In this document: piece by piece, positions 6,228 to 13,097 of the stretch | Layout: the number at the start of each line of letters is the position of its first letter | Numbering within the stretch: the stretch's first letter is position 1 | NCBI GenBank assembly: GCA_016188625.1 | Contig: JACPHL010000012.1 | Span: forward strand, 1 to 16,445 | Reading direction: 5' to 3' | Source of the DNA: Candidatus Rokuibacteriota bacterium | GTDB taxonomy: Bacteria > Methylomirabilota > Methylomirabilia > Rokubacteriales > JACPHL01 | Length of the DNA: 16,445 bases | Made by a program: the position numbers and the translations under genes | Notes under the pieces: generated by a model | The model's database searches: none | What the model was told of the DNA's origin: nothing | What the model saw: only the letters and a program-made list of their open reading frames with translations

Positions 6228-6953
6228 ATGAGGGCGAGGGACGAGCGGGCGGTGGCGAGGGCTCCCGTCAATGGTGGGGCGACGGCCCCGGAGGCGGTGC
6301 CCGCTCTCTACGGCCTCCTCCGCCGGCTCACGCGCCCGCTCCTCCGCTCCCTGTTCCAGTTCCGGGTCCTCGGGCTCGAACAGGTCCCGGGGAGCGGGCC
6401 GTTCATCGTCGCCGCCAACCACGCCAACTACCTCGACGCGGTGGTCCTCGGGGCGGCCCTGCCGCGCTGGATCGCCTTCCTGGTCACGCCGTGGGTCTAC
6501 CGGGCCACCCCGCTCCACCCGTCCTTCCACCGCCACGTGGGCTCGATCCCGATCAACCTCGAACGCCCGGACCCCGGCGCGATCCGGCGGGCCCTCCGGG
6601 TGCTCGAGGGGGGGGGCGTGGTGGGGATCTTCCCCGAGGGTCCTTTCGGCCTGAACGGGCGCCTGATCGAGGGCCAGCCCGGGGTGGCCCTCCTCGCCCT
6701 CCGCTCCGGGGTTCCGGTGATCCCGGCGGCGATCGGGGGGACCTACGAGGCCCTGCTGGACCGGCGGTTTTACATCCCGAGGTGGACACCGCTCCAGGTC
6801 CGCTTCGGCGCGCCGCTTACCTTCCACCGCCCCGGGTCGAGGCCGCTGACGCAGCGGCTCCGTGAAGAGGTGACCCGCCGGATCATGGGGGAGATCGCCC
6901 GCCTCCTCGCTGCCGACGGCGACGCCCCGGGGCCGCCCGGGCCGAGGCGATGA
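6228..6953 (+). CDS. 1-acyl-sn-glycerol-3-phosphate acyltransferase family (PlsC-like)
   Basis: This gene encodes 241 residues from ATG 6228. The PlsC/LPLAT family transfers an acyl group to lysophosphatidic acid or a related acceptor at the inner membrane. The catalytic block I NHANYLD (H65-x4-D70) is clear, followed by GSIPINLERPDPGAI (glycerophosphate-binding region), the GIFPEGPFG block (FPEG 135-138) and VPVIPAAIGGTYEAL. An in-frame ATG at 6186, 2 bases after the mltG stop, is an alternative start. It has no Shine-Dalgarno, and the extra 14 codons use AT-rich triplets unlike the gene, so 6228 is preferred. The TGA overlaps the argH ATG (ATGA), so the two are translationally coupled. The acceptor substrate is not certain. 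Confidence 0.88.
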   Translation: MRARDERAVARAPVNGGATAPEAVPALYGLLRRLTRPLLRSLFQFRVLGLEQVPGSGPFIVAANHANYLDAVVLGAALPRWIAFLVTPWVYRATPLHPSFHRHVGSIPINLERPDPGAIRRALRVLEGGGVVGIFPEGPFGLNGRLIEGQPGVALLALRSGVPVIPAAIGGTYEALLDRRFYIPRWTPLQVRFGAPLTFHRPGSRPLTQRLREEVTRRIMGEIARLLAADGDAPGPPGPRR

Positions 6954-8347
6954 CCGCCACCCCTCCCCCCGGCGCGCCCTGGGGCGGTCGCTTCGTCCAG
7001 CCCACCGACCCGGCGGTCCGGGCCTTCACCGCATCCCTGCCCTTCGACCACCGCCTCTGGCCGTACGACCTCGAGGGGAGCGAGGCCTGGGCGCGGGCGC
7101 TGGCCAAGGGGGGGGTCCTGACCGAGGCCGAGCTGGAGGTCCTCCTCAAGGGCCTCGCCGCGATCCGGGAGGAGCTGGAGCGCGGCGCCTTCCCCTTCCG
7201 GCCGGAGCTCGAGGACATCCACATGAACATCGAGCGCCGCCTCCAAGAGAAGGTGGGCGAGGTCGGGGGGAAGCTCCACACCGGGCGCTCCCGGAACGAC
7301 CAGGTGGCGCTCGACATGCGCCTCTACCTCCGGGCCGAGATCCGCGCCATCCGCCAGGCCATCCGCGACTGCCAGGCCGCCCTCGTCGCCCAGGCCGAGA
7401 CCCACCCGGACGCCCCGATGCCGGGCTACACCCACCTCCAGCGCGCCCAGCCGATCCTCCTGGCGCACCACCTCCTGGCCTACGTCTTCATGCTCGAGCG
7501 CGACCGCGAGCGCTACCGGGACTGCCTGGGGCGGGTGGAGCGGCTTCCCCTCGGGGCCGGGGCGCTGGCGGGGACGACGGTCCCGGTGGACCGGCACGAG
7601 CTGGCGCGGGGCCTGGGCTTCGCGCTGCCCGCCCCCAACAGCGTCGATGCCGTCTCCGACCGCGACTTCGCCCTGGAGTTCCTCGGGACCTCGGCGATCC
7701 TGGCCATGCACCTCTCCCGCCTCGGGGAGGAGCTGGTCCTCTGGGCGAGCCAGGAGTTCGGGTTCGTGGAGCTCCCCGACGCCTTCGCCACCGGCTCGTC
7801 CCTGATGCCGCAGAAGAAGAACCCGGACGTGGCCGAGCTGATCCGCGCCAAGGCCGGGCGGGTCTACGGGGACCTGGTGGCCCTCCTCACGGTGATGAAG
7901 GGGCTCCCCCTCGCCTACCAGCGCGACATGCAGGAGGACAAGGAGGCCTTCTTCGACGCCGCCGACACCGTGAAGGCGTCCCTGGGGGTCCTCGCCCCGT
8001 TCCTCCGCGCCCTCGTCTTCCGGACCGACCGTCTCCGCGCCGCGGCCGGGGAGGGGTACACGACGGCCACCGATCTCGCCGACTACCTGGTCCGCCGGGG
8101 AACCCCGTTCCGCCAGGCCCACGAGCTGACCGGGCGGATCGTCCGCTACGCCATCGAGCAGGGCCGGCCGCTCGCCGGGCTCACCCTGGAGGAGCTCCGC
8201 CGGTTCTCGCCCCTCGTCGGCCCCGACGTCCACCAGGCCCTGACCGTCGAGGCGTCCCTGGCCGCCCGCGAGGTCTATGGCGGGACCGGGCCGGAGGCCG
8301 TCCGCCGGGCGCTTGCCGAAGCCCGGGCCCTCCTGGAGGCCCCATGA
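6950..8347 (+). CDS. argH: Argininosuccinate lyase
   Basis: This gene encodes 465 residues, the full family length. ArgH converts argininosuccinate to arginine and fumarate, the last step of arginine biosynthesis, and is a cytoplasmic homotetramer. Motifs seen: WGGRF (11-15), the GKLHTGRSRNDQV segment (107-119), GYTHLQRAQP (159-168, His162) and the fumarase/aspartase-superfamily signature GSSLMPQKKNPD (282-293) with the catalytic Ser in the flexible loop. The C-terminal DLADYLVRRGTPFR segment is also present. The ATG overlaps the plsC stop by 4 bases. It is the last gene of the ruvX-mltG-plsC-argH run and is followed by about 280 bp of repeat-rich intergenic DNA before the lipoprotein gene. 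Position next to lysA/dap genes is a known linkage in several phyla. Confidence 0.97.
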   Translation: MTATPPPGAPWGGRFVQPTDPAVRAFTASLPFDHRLWPYDLEGSEAWARALAKGGVLTEAELEVLLKGLAAIREELERGAFPFRPELEDIHMNIERRLQEKVGEVGGKLHTGRSRNDQVALDMRLYLRAEIRAIRQAIRDCQAALVAQAETHPDAPMPGYTHLQRAQPILLAHHLLAYVFMLERDRERYRDCLGRVERLPLGAGALAGTTVPVDRHELARGLGFALPAPNSVDAVSDRDFALEFLGTSAILAMHLSRLGEELVLWASQEFGFVELPDAFATGSSLMPQKKNPDVAELIRAKAGRVYGDLVALLTVMKGLPLAYQRDMQEDKEAFFDAADTVKASLGVLAPFLRALVFRTDRLRAAAGEGYTTATDLADYLVRRGTPFRQAHELTGRIVRYAIEQGRPLAGLTLEELRRFSPLVGPDVHQALTVEASLAAREVYGGTGPEAVRRALAEARALLEAP

Positions 8348-8599
8348 GGGGCGGACGGCCTCGGGCGGTGACCCTCTCGGGCTCCGTCGGCCTCCCCGCG
8401 GCGGACTACCGGTGCCCCTCCGGGCACCTCGCGCGGCTCCGCTGCGGGACCGCACATCGGGGACCGCGGTCCCGCTCCCTCGCCCCGGGCTCGGGCCGCT
8501 CCGCCGCGCTGAGTCCGCCTGCGGCTCAGCCGAAACGTCGCCCTCAAGGGTCACACGCCGAGGCCGGGCATGAAGTAGTTCTGCCTCGAGCCCCCGCGC
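8348..8599. repeat. Hairpin-rich intergenic region between argH and the lipoprotein gene
   Basis: An open frame crosses this block, but its product is low complexity (R, P, S, A, G) and the real lipoprotein start is further on, so it is read as non-coding. Three self-complementary elements are visible. They are GGTGCCC-CTCC-GGGCACC (8411-8428), the palindrome GGGACCGCGGTCCC (8460-8473), and GCTGAG/CTCAGC around CCGC-CT-GCGG with one bulged T (8508-8530). They could stabilise the argH mRNA end or be remnants of a repeat family. No promoter is recognised. Confidence 0.55.
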
Positions 8600-8625
8600 G
8601 GGAGGCGTCGGCCCCGAGCGGAACG
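8600..8625 (+). repeat. Solo end of the dispersed 185-bp repeat
   Basis: These 26 bases are identical to one end of the repeat copy at 3374-3555 (read on the minus strand) and nearly so to the end at 12074-12099. GGAGGCGTCGGCCCCGAGCG is the core. The rest of the repeat is missing. It ends only 6 bases before the lipoprotein ATG, so it supplies most of the leader, including the poor Shine-Dalgarno region. Confidence 0.65.
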
Positions 8626-8631
8626 AGAAGC

Positions 8632-9702
8632 ATGAAACGCGGCGTCCTGATCGTCGTCCTCGTCGGCCTGGCGCTCGTCGCCTGCGGCAGGCGCGGCCCC
8701 CTGGTCGCCCCCGAGCGGCGCCTCCCCGCCGCGGTCCAGGACCTCGCCGTCGCGGTCGAGGGCCCGGCGGCCGTCCTGACCTGGACCCTCCCCACCAAGC
8801 GCGTGGACGGGAGCCCCCTGAAGGACCTCGCGCGGCTCGATGTCTTCCGCCGCGAGGAGCCGGGCGAGGGGCCGCCGCGCCCCGCGGTGGCGAGCGGGCG
8901 CGGGGTGGCCGGCTTCGAGCGGGTCGCCGCCGTGAGGGTCGAGGAGCCGGCCCCGGCACGGGTCGAGGGCGGTCGCGCGACCGTCACCGACGCCGAGGGG
9001 ATCGAGTTCGGCCGGCGCTACACCTACGTCGTCCTCTCGGTCGATGCCCGGGGGCGGATGAGCCCGCCGTCGAATCGCGCGACCGTGGCCTTCCTGGCCG
9101 CGCCGCGGCCGCCCGAAGGGCTCCGGGCCACCGCGGGGGATCGCGAGGTCCGGCTCGCCTGGCAGCCGCCGGCGACCCTGGAGGACGGCTCCCCGGTCCC
9201 GGGCCCGCTCGTCTACCAGGTCTTCCGGAGCGACAGCCCCGACCGGCCGGCAACCCGCCCCCTCAACCCCGAGCCGCTCACGAGCCCGGCCTTCACCGAC
9301 CTCGGGGTCCGGAACGACGTGACCTACGTCTACACCGTCCGCGCGCTTCTCGGCCCCGGGGGGCCGGTGGGCCGGGCCTCCGAGGCGGTCCAGGCGACCC
9401 CCGAGGACCTGACCCCGCCCGCGGCCCCGCGGAACCTGTCGGCGGTCGCGGCCCCGGGCGCGATCCTCCTGGCCTGGGCGGCGGGGACCGAGCCGGACCT
9501 GGCCGGCTACCACGTCTACCGCTCCACCGCCCCGGGCCGGGGGTACGAGCGGCTCACCGCCGCGCCCCAGAGCGAGATCACCTATCAGGACACGGCCGTG
9601 ACGAAGGGGCGCACCTACCACTACGTCGTGACGGCCGTGGACCGTTCCCGCCGCGCCAACGAGAGCGTCCCGTCGTCGGAGGCGAGCGCGACGGTGCGCT
9701 GA
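8632..9702 (+). CDS. Lipoprotein with LptM-like N-terminus and three FN3-like domains
   Basis: This gene encodes 356 residues. A lipoprotein signal peptide is clear: MKRG, hydrophobic VLIVVLVGLALV, then the lipobox LVAC with Cys18 as the acylation site, so it is a membrane-anchored lipoprotein. Directly after the Cys comes GRRGPLVAPERRLP, close to the CGxKGPLYxP motif of LptM/YifL, the small lipoprotein that aids LptD assembly. Three fibronectin III-like repeats follow (about 33-155, 158-256 and 262-356), each with a W near the start (LTWTLP, LAWQPP, LAWAAG) and a Y-rich end (YTYVVLSVDA, YVYTVRAL, YHYVVTAVD). ATG 8632 is chosen over upstream starts because it gives the signal peptide. Its position between argH and lysA matches where LptM-like genes often sit. 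The function is inferred and not certain. Confidence 0.82.
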   Translation: MKRGVLIVVLVGLALVACGRRGPLVAPERRLPAAVQDLAVAVEGPAAVLTWTLPTKRVDGSPLKDLARLDVFRREEPGEGPPRPAVASGRGVAGFERVAAVRVEEPAPARVEGGRATVTDAEGIEFGRRYTYVVLSVDARGRMSPPSNRATVAFLAAPRPPEGLRATAGDREVRLAWQPPATLEDGSPVPGPLVYQVFRSDSPDRPATRPLNPEPLTSPAFTDLGVRNDVTYVYTVRALLGPGGPVGRASEAVQATPEDLTPPAAPRNLSAVAAPGAILLAWAAGTEPDLAGYHVYRSTAPGRGYERLTAAPQSEITYQDTAVTKGRTYHYVVTAVDRSRRANESVPSSEASATVR

Positions 9703-9708
9703 CGCGCC

Positions 9709-9737
9709 TTGACGGCGCCCGCGTCCCGTGCTAGGGT
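9709..9737 (+). promoter_or_regulatory. Predicted promoter of the lysA-dap gene run
   Basis: TTGACG (9709-9714), a 17-base spacer and TAGGGT (9732-9737) lie 25 bases before the lysA ATG, in a short gap that also holds the least GC-rich stretch here (AAAAACTTTT). The -35 is good and the -10 is weak. Confidence 0.45.
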
Positions 9738-9762
9738 CTGAAAAACTTTTCGCGGAGTGAAG

Positions 9763-11016
9763 ATGGAGGAGTTCGCCTACCGCGACGGCCAGCTCTGCTG
9801 CGAGGAGACCCCCCTCGAGGCCGTCGCCGAGAGCTGGGGCACCCCGACCTACGTCTACTCGCGGCGCGCCATCCTGGGCACCTACGAGGGCTACGAGCGG
9901 GCGCTGGCCGGCCTCCCGCACCTGGTCTGCTACGCCGTCAAGGCCAACGGCAACCTGGCGCTCCTCTCGCTCCTGGCCGGGGCCGGGGCCGGGGCCGACG
10001 TGGTCTCGGGCGGCGAGCTGTTCCGTGCCCTCCGGGCCGGGTTCGATCCCCAGCGGATCGTCTTCGCCGGCGTGGGGAAGACCCGGGAGGAGATCCGGGA
10101 GGCCCTCAAGGCCGACGTCCTCTGCCTCAACGTCGAGTCGGCGGCGGAGCTGGCCGTCGTGGACGAGGTGGCGCGGGCCGAGGGGGTCCGGGCGCGGGTG
10201 GCGATCCGGGTGAACCCGGACATCGATCCCCAGACCCACCCCTACATCGCCACCGGGCTCCGGACCTCCAAGTTCGGGATCGCCCACGACGAGGCGCTGG
10301 ACATCTACCGCGCGGCCGCCCGCCTCGGCGGGATCGAGGTCGTCGGGGTCCACATGCACATCGGCTCCCAGCTCCTCAAGGTCTCCCCGATCGCGGACGC
10401 CCTGGAGCGGGTGGCCGAGCTGGTCCAGGCGCTCCGGGGCGAGGGGTTCGCCCTCCGCTACGTGGACATCGGGGGCGGGCTCGGGATCCGCTACAAGGAC
10501 GAGGCCCCGCCGAGCCACGAGGAGTACGTCCGCGCCCTCCGCCGGACCCTCGAGGCCCTGGGCGTCACGGTCATCCTCGAGCCGGGGCGCTCCATCGTCG
10601 GGAACGCCGGGGCCCTCCTGACCCGGGTCCTCTACCGGAAGCGCACCGGGGGGAGGCAGTTCGTGGTGGTGGATGCGGCCATGAACGACCTCATCCGCCC
10701 GAGTCTCTACAACGCCTACCACGAGATCCTCCCGGTCCGGAAGGCCGCCGGGCCGCGGGAGACGGTGGACGTGGTGGGCCCGGTCTGCGAGTCGGGGGAC
10801 TTCCTCGCCAAGGAGCGCGAGCTGCCCGTCCTGCCGGAGGGGGCGCTCCTGGCCCTGATGTCGGCGGGCGCCTACGGCTTCGCCATGGCCTCGAACTACA
10901 ACGCCCGGCCGCGGCCGGCGGAGGTGCTGGTCGCGGGCGAACGCTCCGCCCTGGTCCGGCGGCGGGAGAGCTACGAGGACCTGCTCGCCGGGGAGCTGCT
11001 CGCCGACGACCTGTAA
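9763..11016 (+). CDS. lysA: Diaminopimelate decarboxylase
   Basis: This gene encodes 417 residues. LysA decarboxylates meso-diaminopimelate to L-lysine with PLP, the last step of lysine synthesis. It is a fold-type III (alanine racemase-like) enzyme. Motifs seen: the PLP lysine in CYAVKANGN (Lys60), VGVHMHIGSQL (194-204), the phosphate-binding DIGGGLG (235-241), EPGRSIVG (273-280) and the CESGDFLA segment (342-349), whose Cys and Glu help form the active site across the dimer. ATG 9763 is preferred to GTG 9757 because GGAG lies 5 bases upstream. It is the first gene of the lysA-dapA-dapB-FAH-dapL-folB-folK series. Its TAA is followed by a frame with no further stop up to dapA, which lies in the same frame. 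Confidence 0.97.
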   Translation: MEEFAYRDGQLCCEETPLEAVAESWGTPTYVYSRRAILGTYEGYERALAGLPHLVCYAVKANGNLALLSLLAGAGAGADVVSGGELFRALRAGFDPQRIVFAGVGKTREEIREALKADVLCLNVESAAELAVVDEVARAEGVRARVAIRVNPDIDPQTHPYIATGLRTSKFGIAHDEALDIYRAAARLGGIEVVGVHMHIGSQLLKVSPIADALERVAELVQALRGEGFALRYVDIGGGLGIRYKDEAPPSHEEYVRALRRTLEALGVTVILEPGRSIVGNAGALLTRVLYRKRTGGRQFVVVDAAMNDLIRPSLYNAYHEILPVRKAAGPRETVDVVGPVCESGDFLAKERELPVLPEGALLALMSAGAYGFAMASNYNARPRPAEVLVAGERSALVRRRESYEDLLAGELLADDL

Positions 11017-11061
11017 ACAGGGTGTCCGAATAAGGCGTTTGGGGGGAGGCAGGCCCCGAAG

Positions 11062-11109
11062 CCTTTCGCCAGCGGCGCAGCCGGACTGGCGAAAGGTGGG
11101 CTTCGCCCA
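11062..11109. repeat. Two adjacent hairpins between lysA and dapA
   Basis: Hairpin 1 (11062-11096) has perfect 11-bp arms (CCTTTCGCCAG and CTGGCGAAAGG) and an inner CGGC-GCA-GCCG stem with a 2-nt bulge. Hairpin 2 (11097-11109) is TGGGC-TTC-GCCCA. There is no T-tract, so termination is doubtful; they may set relative lysA/dapA mRNA stability or be repeat DNA. The sequence just before, TTGGGGGGAGG, also appears at the rpoA tail. Confidence 0.6.
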
Positions 11110-11110
11110 G

Positions 11111-11144
11111 GGCCGTCGGACGGGGTCCCCGCCGGGCCCGAAGT
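11111..11144 (+). repeat. Repeat module abutting the dapA start (shared with 15991-16026, inverted)
   Basis: The 19 bases ACGGGGTCCCCGCCGGGCC (11120-11138) recur exactly, inverted, at 15998-16016, and flanking GGCCGT and GAAG are shared on either side. The similarity runs to the first bases of the dapA GTG codon, so the module appears to have replaced the normal 5' end of dapA. Confidence 0.6.
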
Positions 11145-11997
11145 GGTCACCCCCTTCCGGGACGGCCAGGTGGACGAGGCCAAGCTCCGGGAGCTGGTGG
11201 AGCTCCACGTCGCCCACGGGACCGACGCCCTGGTCCCCTGCGGCACCACCGGCGAGTCCCCGACGCTCTCCCACGAGGAGCACAAGCGGGTCATCGAGGT
11301 GGTCATCGAGGCCGCGGCCGGGCGGATCCCGGTGGTGGCCGGGACCGGCTCCAACTCGACCGCCGAGGCGATCGACATGACCGTGCACGCGGCCAAGGCC
11401 GGGGCCGCCGGGAGCCTCCAGGTCGCGCCCTACTACAACAAGCCGACCCAGCAGGGGCTCTACGAGCACTTCAAGGCGATCGCCGAGGCGGCGGGGATCC
11501 CCCTCATCATCTACAACATCCCGGGGCGGACCGGGGTCAACATCCTCCCCGAGACCCTCGCCCGGCTGGCCGAGGTCCCCACCATCGTGGGGGTCAAGGA
11601 GGCCTCGGGGAACCTGGAGCAGATGACCCAGGTGATCCTGGCCTGCGGCCCCGAGGTCACGGTCCTCTCGGGCGACGACACCCTGACCCTCCCCCTGATG
11701 GCCGTCGGGGGGCGCGGGGTGATCTCGGTCATCGCCAACTTCCTCCCCCGCGAGACGGCGGAGCTGACCCACGCCGCCCTGGACGGGGACTGGAAGCGGG
11801 CGCGGGAGCTCCACCTCCGGCTCTTCCCGGTCTCGCAGGCCATGTTCTTCGAGACCAACCCGATCCCGGTGAAGGAGACCATGGCGATGCTCGGGATGCT
11901 CCGGGCCGAGTGGCGCCTCCCGATGTGCCCCATGAGCGAGGCCAACCGCCAGCGGCTCCGCGCCGTCCTCGCCAAGGCCGGGATCCTCAAAGGCTAG
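11143..11997 (+). CDS. dapA: 4-hydroxy-tetrahydrodipicolinate synthase, short N-terminus
   Basis: This gene encodes 284 residues. DapA condenses pyruvate with aspartate semialdehyde, the first committed step to DAP and lysine, through a Schiff base on a TIM barrel. Motifs seen: CGTTGES (33-39), YNIPGRTGVN (124-133, catalytic Tyr124) and GVKEASG (150-156, Schiff-base Lys152). Equivalent E. coli residues (T44, Y133, K161) are each about 9 higher, so the usual first 8 or so residues (MFxGxxxAL) and half of the first barrel strand are missing. GTG 11143 is the only standard start codon in frame after the lysA stop, and it has no clear Shine-Dalgarno. The upstream frame reads VPAGPE into VVTPF, encoded by repeat DNA. 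Either the start is truly shortened, or a non-standard start is used. Confidence 0.93.
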   Translation: MVTPFRDGQVDEAKLRELVELHVAHGTDALVPCGTTGESPTLSHEEHKRVIEVVIEAAAGRIPVVAGTGSNSTAEAIDMTVHAAKAGAAGSLQVAPYYNKPTQQGLYEHFKAIAEAAGIPLIIYNIPGRTGVNILPETLARLAEVPTIVGVKEASGNLEQMTQVILACGPEVTVLSGDDTLTLPLMAVGGRGVISVIANFLPRETAELTHAALDGDWKRARELHLRLFPVSQAMFFETNPIPVKETMAMLGMLRAEWRLPMCPMSEANRQRLRAVLAKAGILKG

Positions 11998-12071
11998 CCA
12001 GGGGGCCTCCACTGATCACGCTGATGCTGCTTCGCCGGCCCCACCTTGGGGGGAGCGACGGCCTCCCGGCC

Positions 12072-12258
12072 CGCGGGGAGGCGTTGGTCCCGAGCGGAAC
12101 GTTAAGCGGAGCGGCGCGGGTCCCCGTCGTGAGCGAGCCGGGTGGGGAAGCCGGCTCACGGGCTCAGAACGAAGGAGGAGGGGCCCCGCGCGGCGAGCCA
12201 CAGACGGGTGCGCCGCGGAGCGTGTGGAGCGAGGGGCCGACGCCTCCCGCGCGGGGCG
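12072..12258 (+). repeat. Dispersed intergenic repeat, copy 2 (inverted relative to 3374-3555)
   Basis: This copy matches the reverse complement of 3374-3555 nearly end to end, with a different central block (about 12155-12180). Its two ends are imperfect inverted repeats: GGGGAGGCGTTGGTCCC at the left, and the reverse complement of the right end reads CGGGAGGCGTCGGCCCC. The size (about 187 bp), terminal inverted repeats and lack of coding capacity give a MITE-like picture. It occupies most of the 280-bp gap between dapA and dapB; the remaining 12001-12071 holds only a TTGGGGGGAG motif shared with other repeat sites. Confidence 0.75.
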
Positions 12259-12277
12259 GAGCCCCCCTCCGAGTGTG

Positions 12278-13081
12278 ATGATCGACGTGGTGGTGGCCGG
12301 CGCGGCCGGCCGGATGGGGAGCCGGATCGTCGCCCTGCTCAGGGAGACGGAGGACCTCCGGCTGGCCGCCGCCCTCGAGCGCCCGGGCCACCCGGCCCTC
12401 GGCCGGGACGCCGGCGAGGTGGCGGGGGTCGGGCACGCGAATGTCCCCATCACCGCCGAGGTCGAGGCCGCCCTCGGGCAAGGCCGCGTCCTCGTCGAGT
12501 TCACGACCCCGGAGGCGAGCCTCGAGCACCTCCGGCTCGTCGCCGCCGGGGGCGGGCGCGCGGTCATCGGGACCACCGGCTTCGCGAAGGCCCAGCTCGC
12601 CGAGATCGAGATCCTCGCCCGCCGCGTCCCCGTCCTCCTCTCCCCCAACATGAGCGTGGGGGTGAACCTCGCCTTCCGGCTCCTCGCCCAGATGGCGGGC
12701 GTGCTGGGCGACGACTACGACGTCGAGATCACCGAGATCCACCACCGGGGGAAGAAGGACGCCCCGAGCGGGACCGCGCTCAGGATGGCCGAGGTGATCG
12801 CCCAGGCCCTCGGGCGGGACCTCGGGAAGGTCGCCGTCTACGGCCGCCAGGGGATGCCGGGCGAGCGGACCCGGAGCGAGATCGGGATCCAGGCCCTCCG
12901 GGCCGGGGACGTGGTCGGCGAGCACACGGTGGTCTTCGGCGGCCTCGGGGAGCGCCTCGAGCTGACCCACCGCGCCCACTCCCGCGACACCTTCGCGCGC
13001 GGGGCCCTCCGGGCCGTCCGGTTCATCGCCTCGGCCGCGCCGGGCCTCTACTCGATGCAGGACGTCCTGGGCCTCAAATGA
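12278..13081 (+). CDS. dapB: 4-hydroxy-tetrahydrodipicolinate reductase
   Basis: This gene encodes 267 residues, the usual length. DapB reduces the DapA product to tetrahydrodipicolinate with NAD(P)H, as a cytoplasmic tetramer. The Rossmann glycine motif GAAGRMG (8-14), VEFTTPEA (73-80) and IGTTGF (97-102) bind nucleotide. NMSVGVN (124-130) and the catalytic EIHHRGKKDAPSGTA (153-167, His155/His156/Lys159) define the active site. ATG 12278 follows GTG 12275, which could also be used; the Shine-Dalgarno is weak (a lone GAG). Because copy 2 of the dispersed repeat lies directly upstream, translation initiation or a promoter may be affected. The FAH gene follows after 16 bases. Confidence 0.96.
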   Translation: MIDVVVAGAAGRMGSRIVALLRETEDLRLAAALERPGHPALGRDAGEVAGVGHANVPITAEVEAALGQGRVLVEFTTPEASLEHLRLVAAGGGRAVIGTTGFAKAQLAEIEILARRVPVLLSPNMSVGVNLAFRLLAQMAGVLGDDYDVEITEIHHRGKKDAPSGTALRMAEVIAQALGRDLGKVAVYGRQGMPGERTRSEIGIQALRAGDVVGEHTVVFGGLGERLELTHRAHSRDTFARGALRAVRFIASAAPGLYSMQDVLGLK

Positions 13082-13097
13082 CCTCCGGGGAGCTGCC

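Noticed and set aside
8344-8631. N-terminal extension of the lipoprotein frame back to the argH stop
   Set aside because: It would bury the lipoprotein signal peptide inside the protein and would translate hairpin and repeat DNA.
6770-8959. Minus-strand open frame of 729 codons over plsC, argH and the lipoprotein start
   Set aside because: It is the shadow of argH on the other strand; the sequence is rich in R, P and G with no domain.
11062-11109. Intrinsic terminator between lysA and dapA
   Set aside because: The hairpins are strong but have no T-tract, and the following gene belongs to the same pathway with no clear promoter of its own.
8551-12012. Minus-strand open frame of 1153 codons across the lipoprotein, lysA and dapA
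   Set aside because: It is opposite genes with clear enzyme motifs, its product is a low-complexity mix of D, G, E, L, R and P, and long antisense frames are expected at this GC content.
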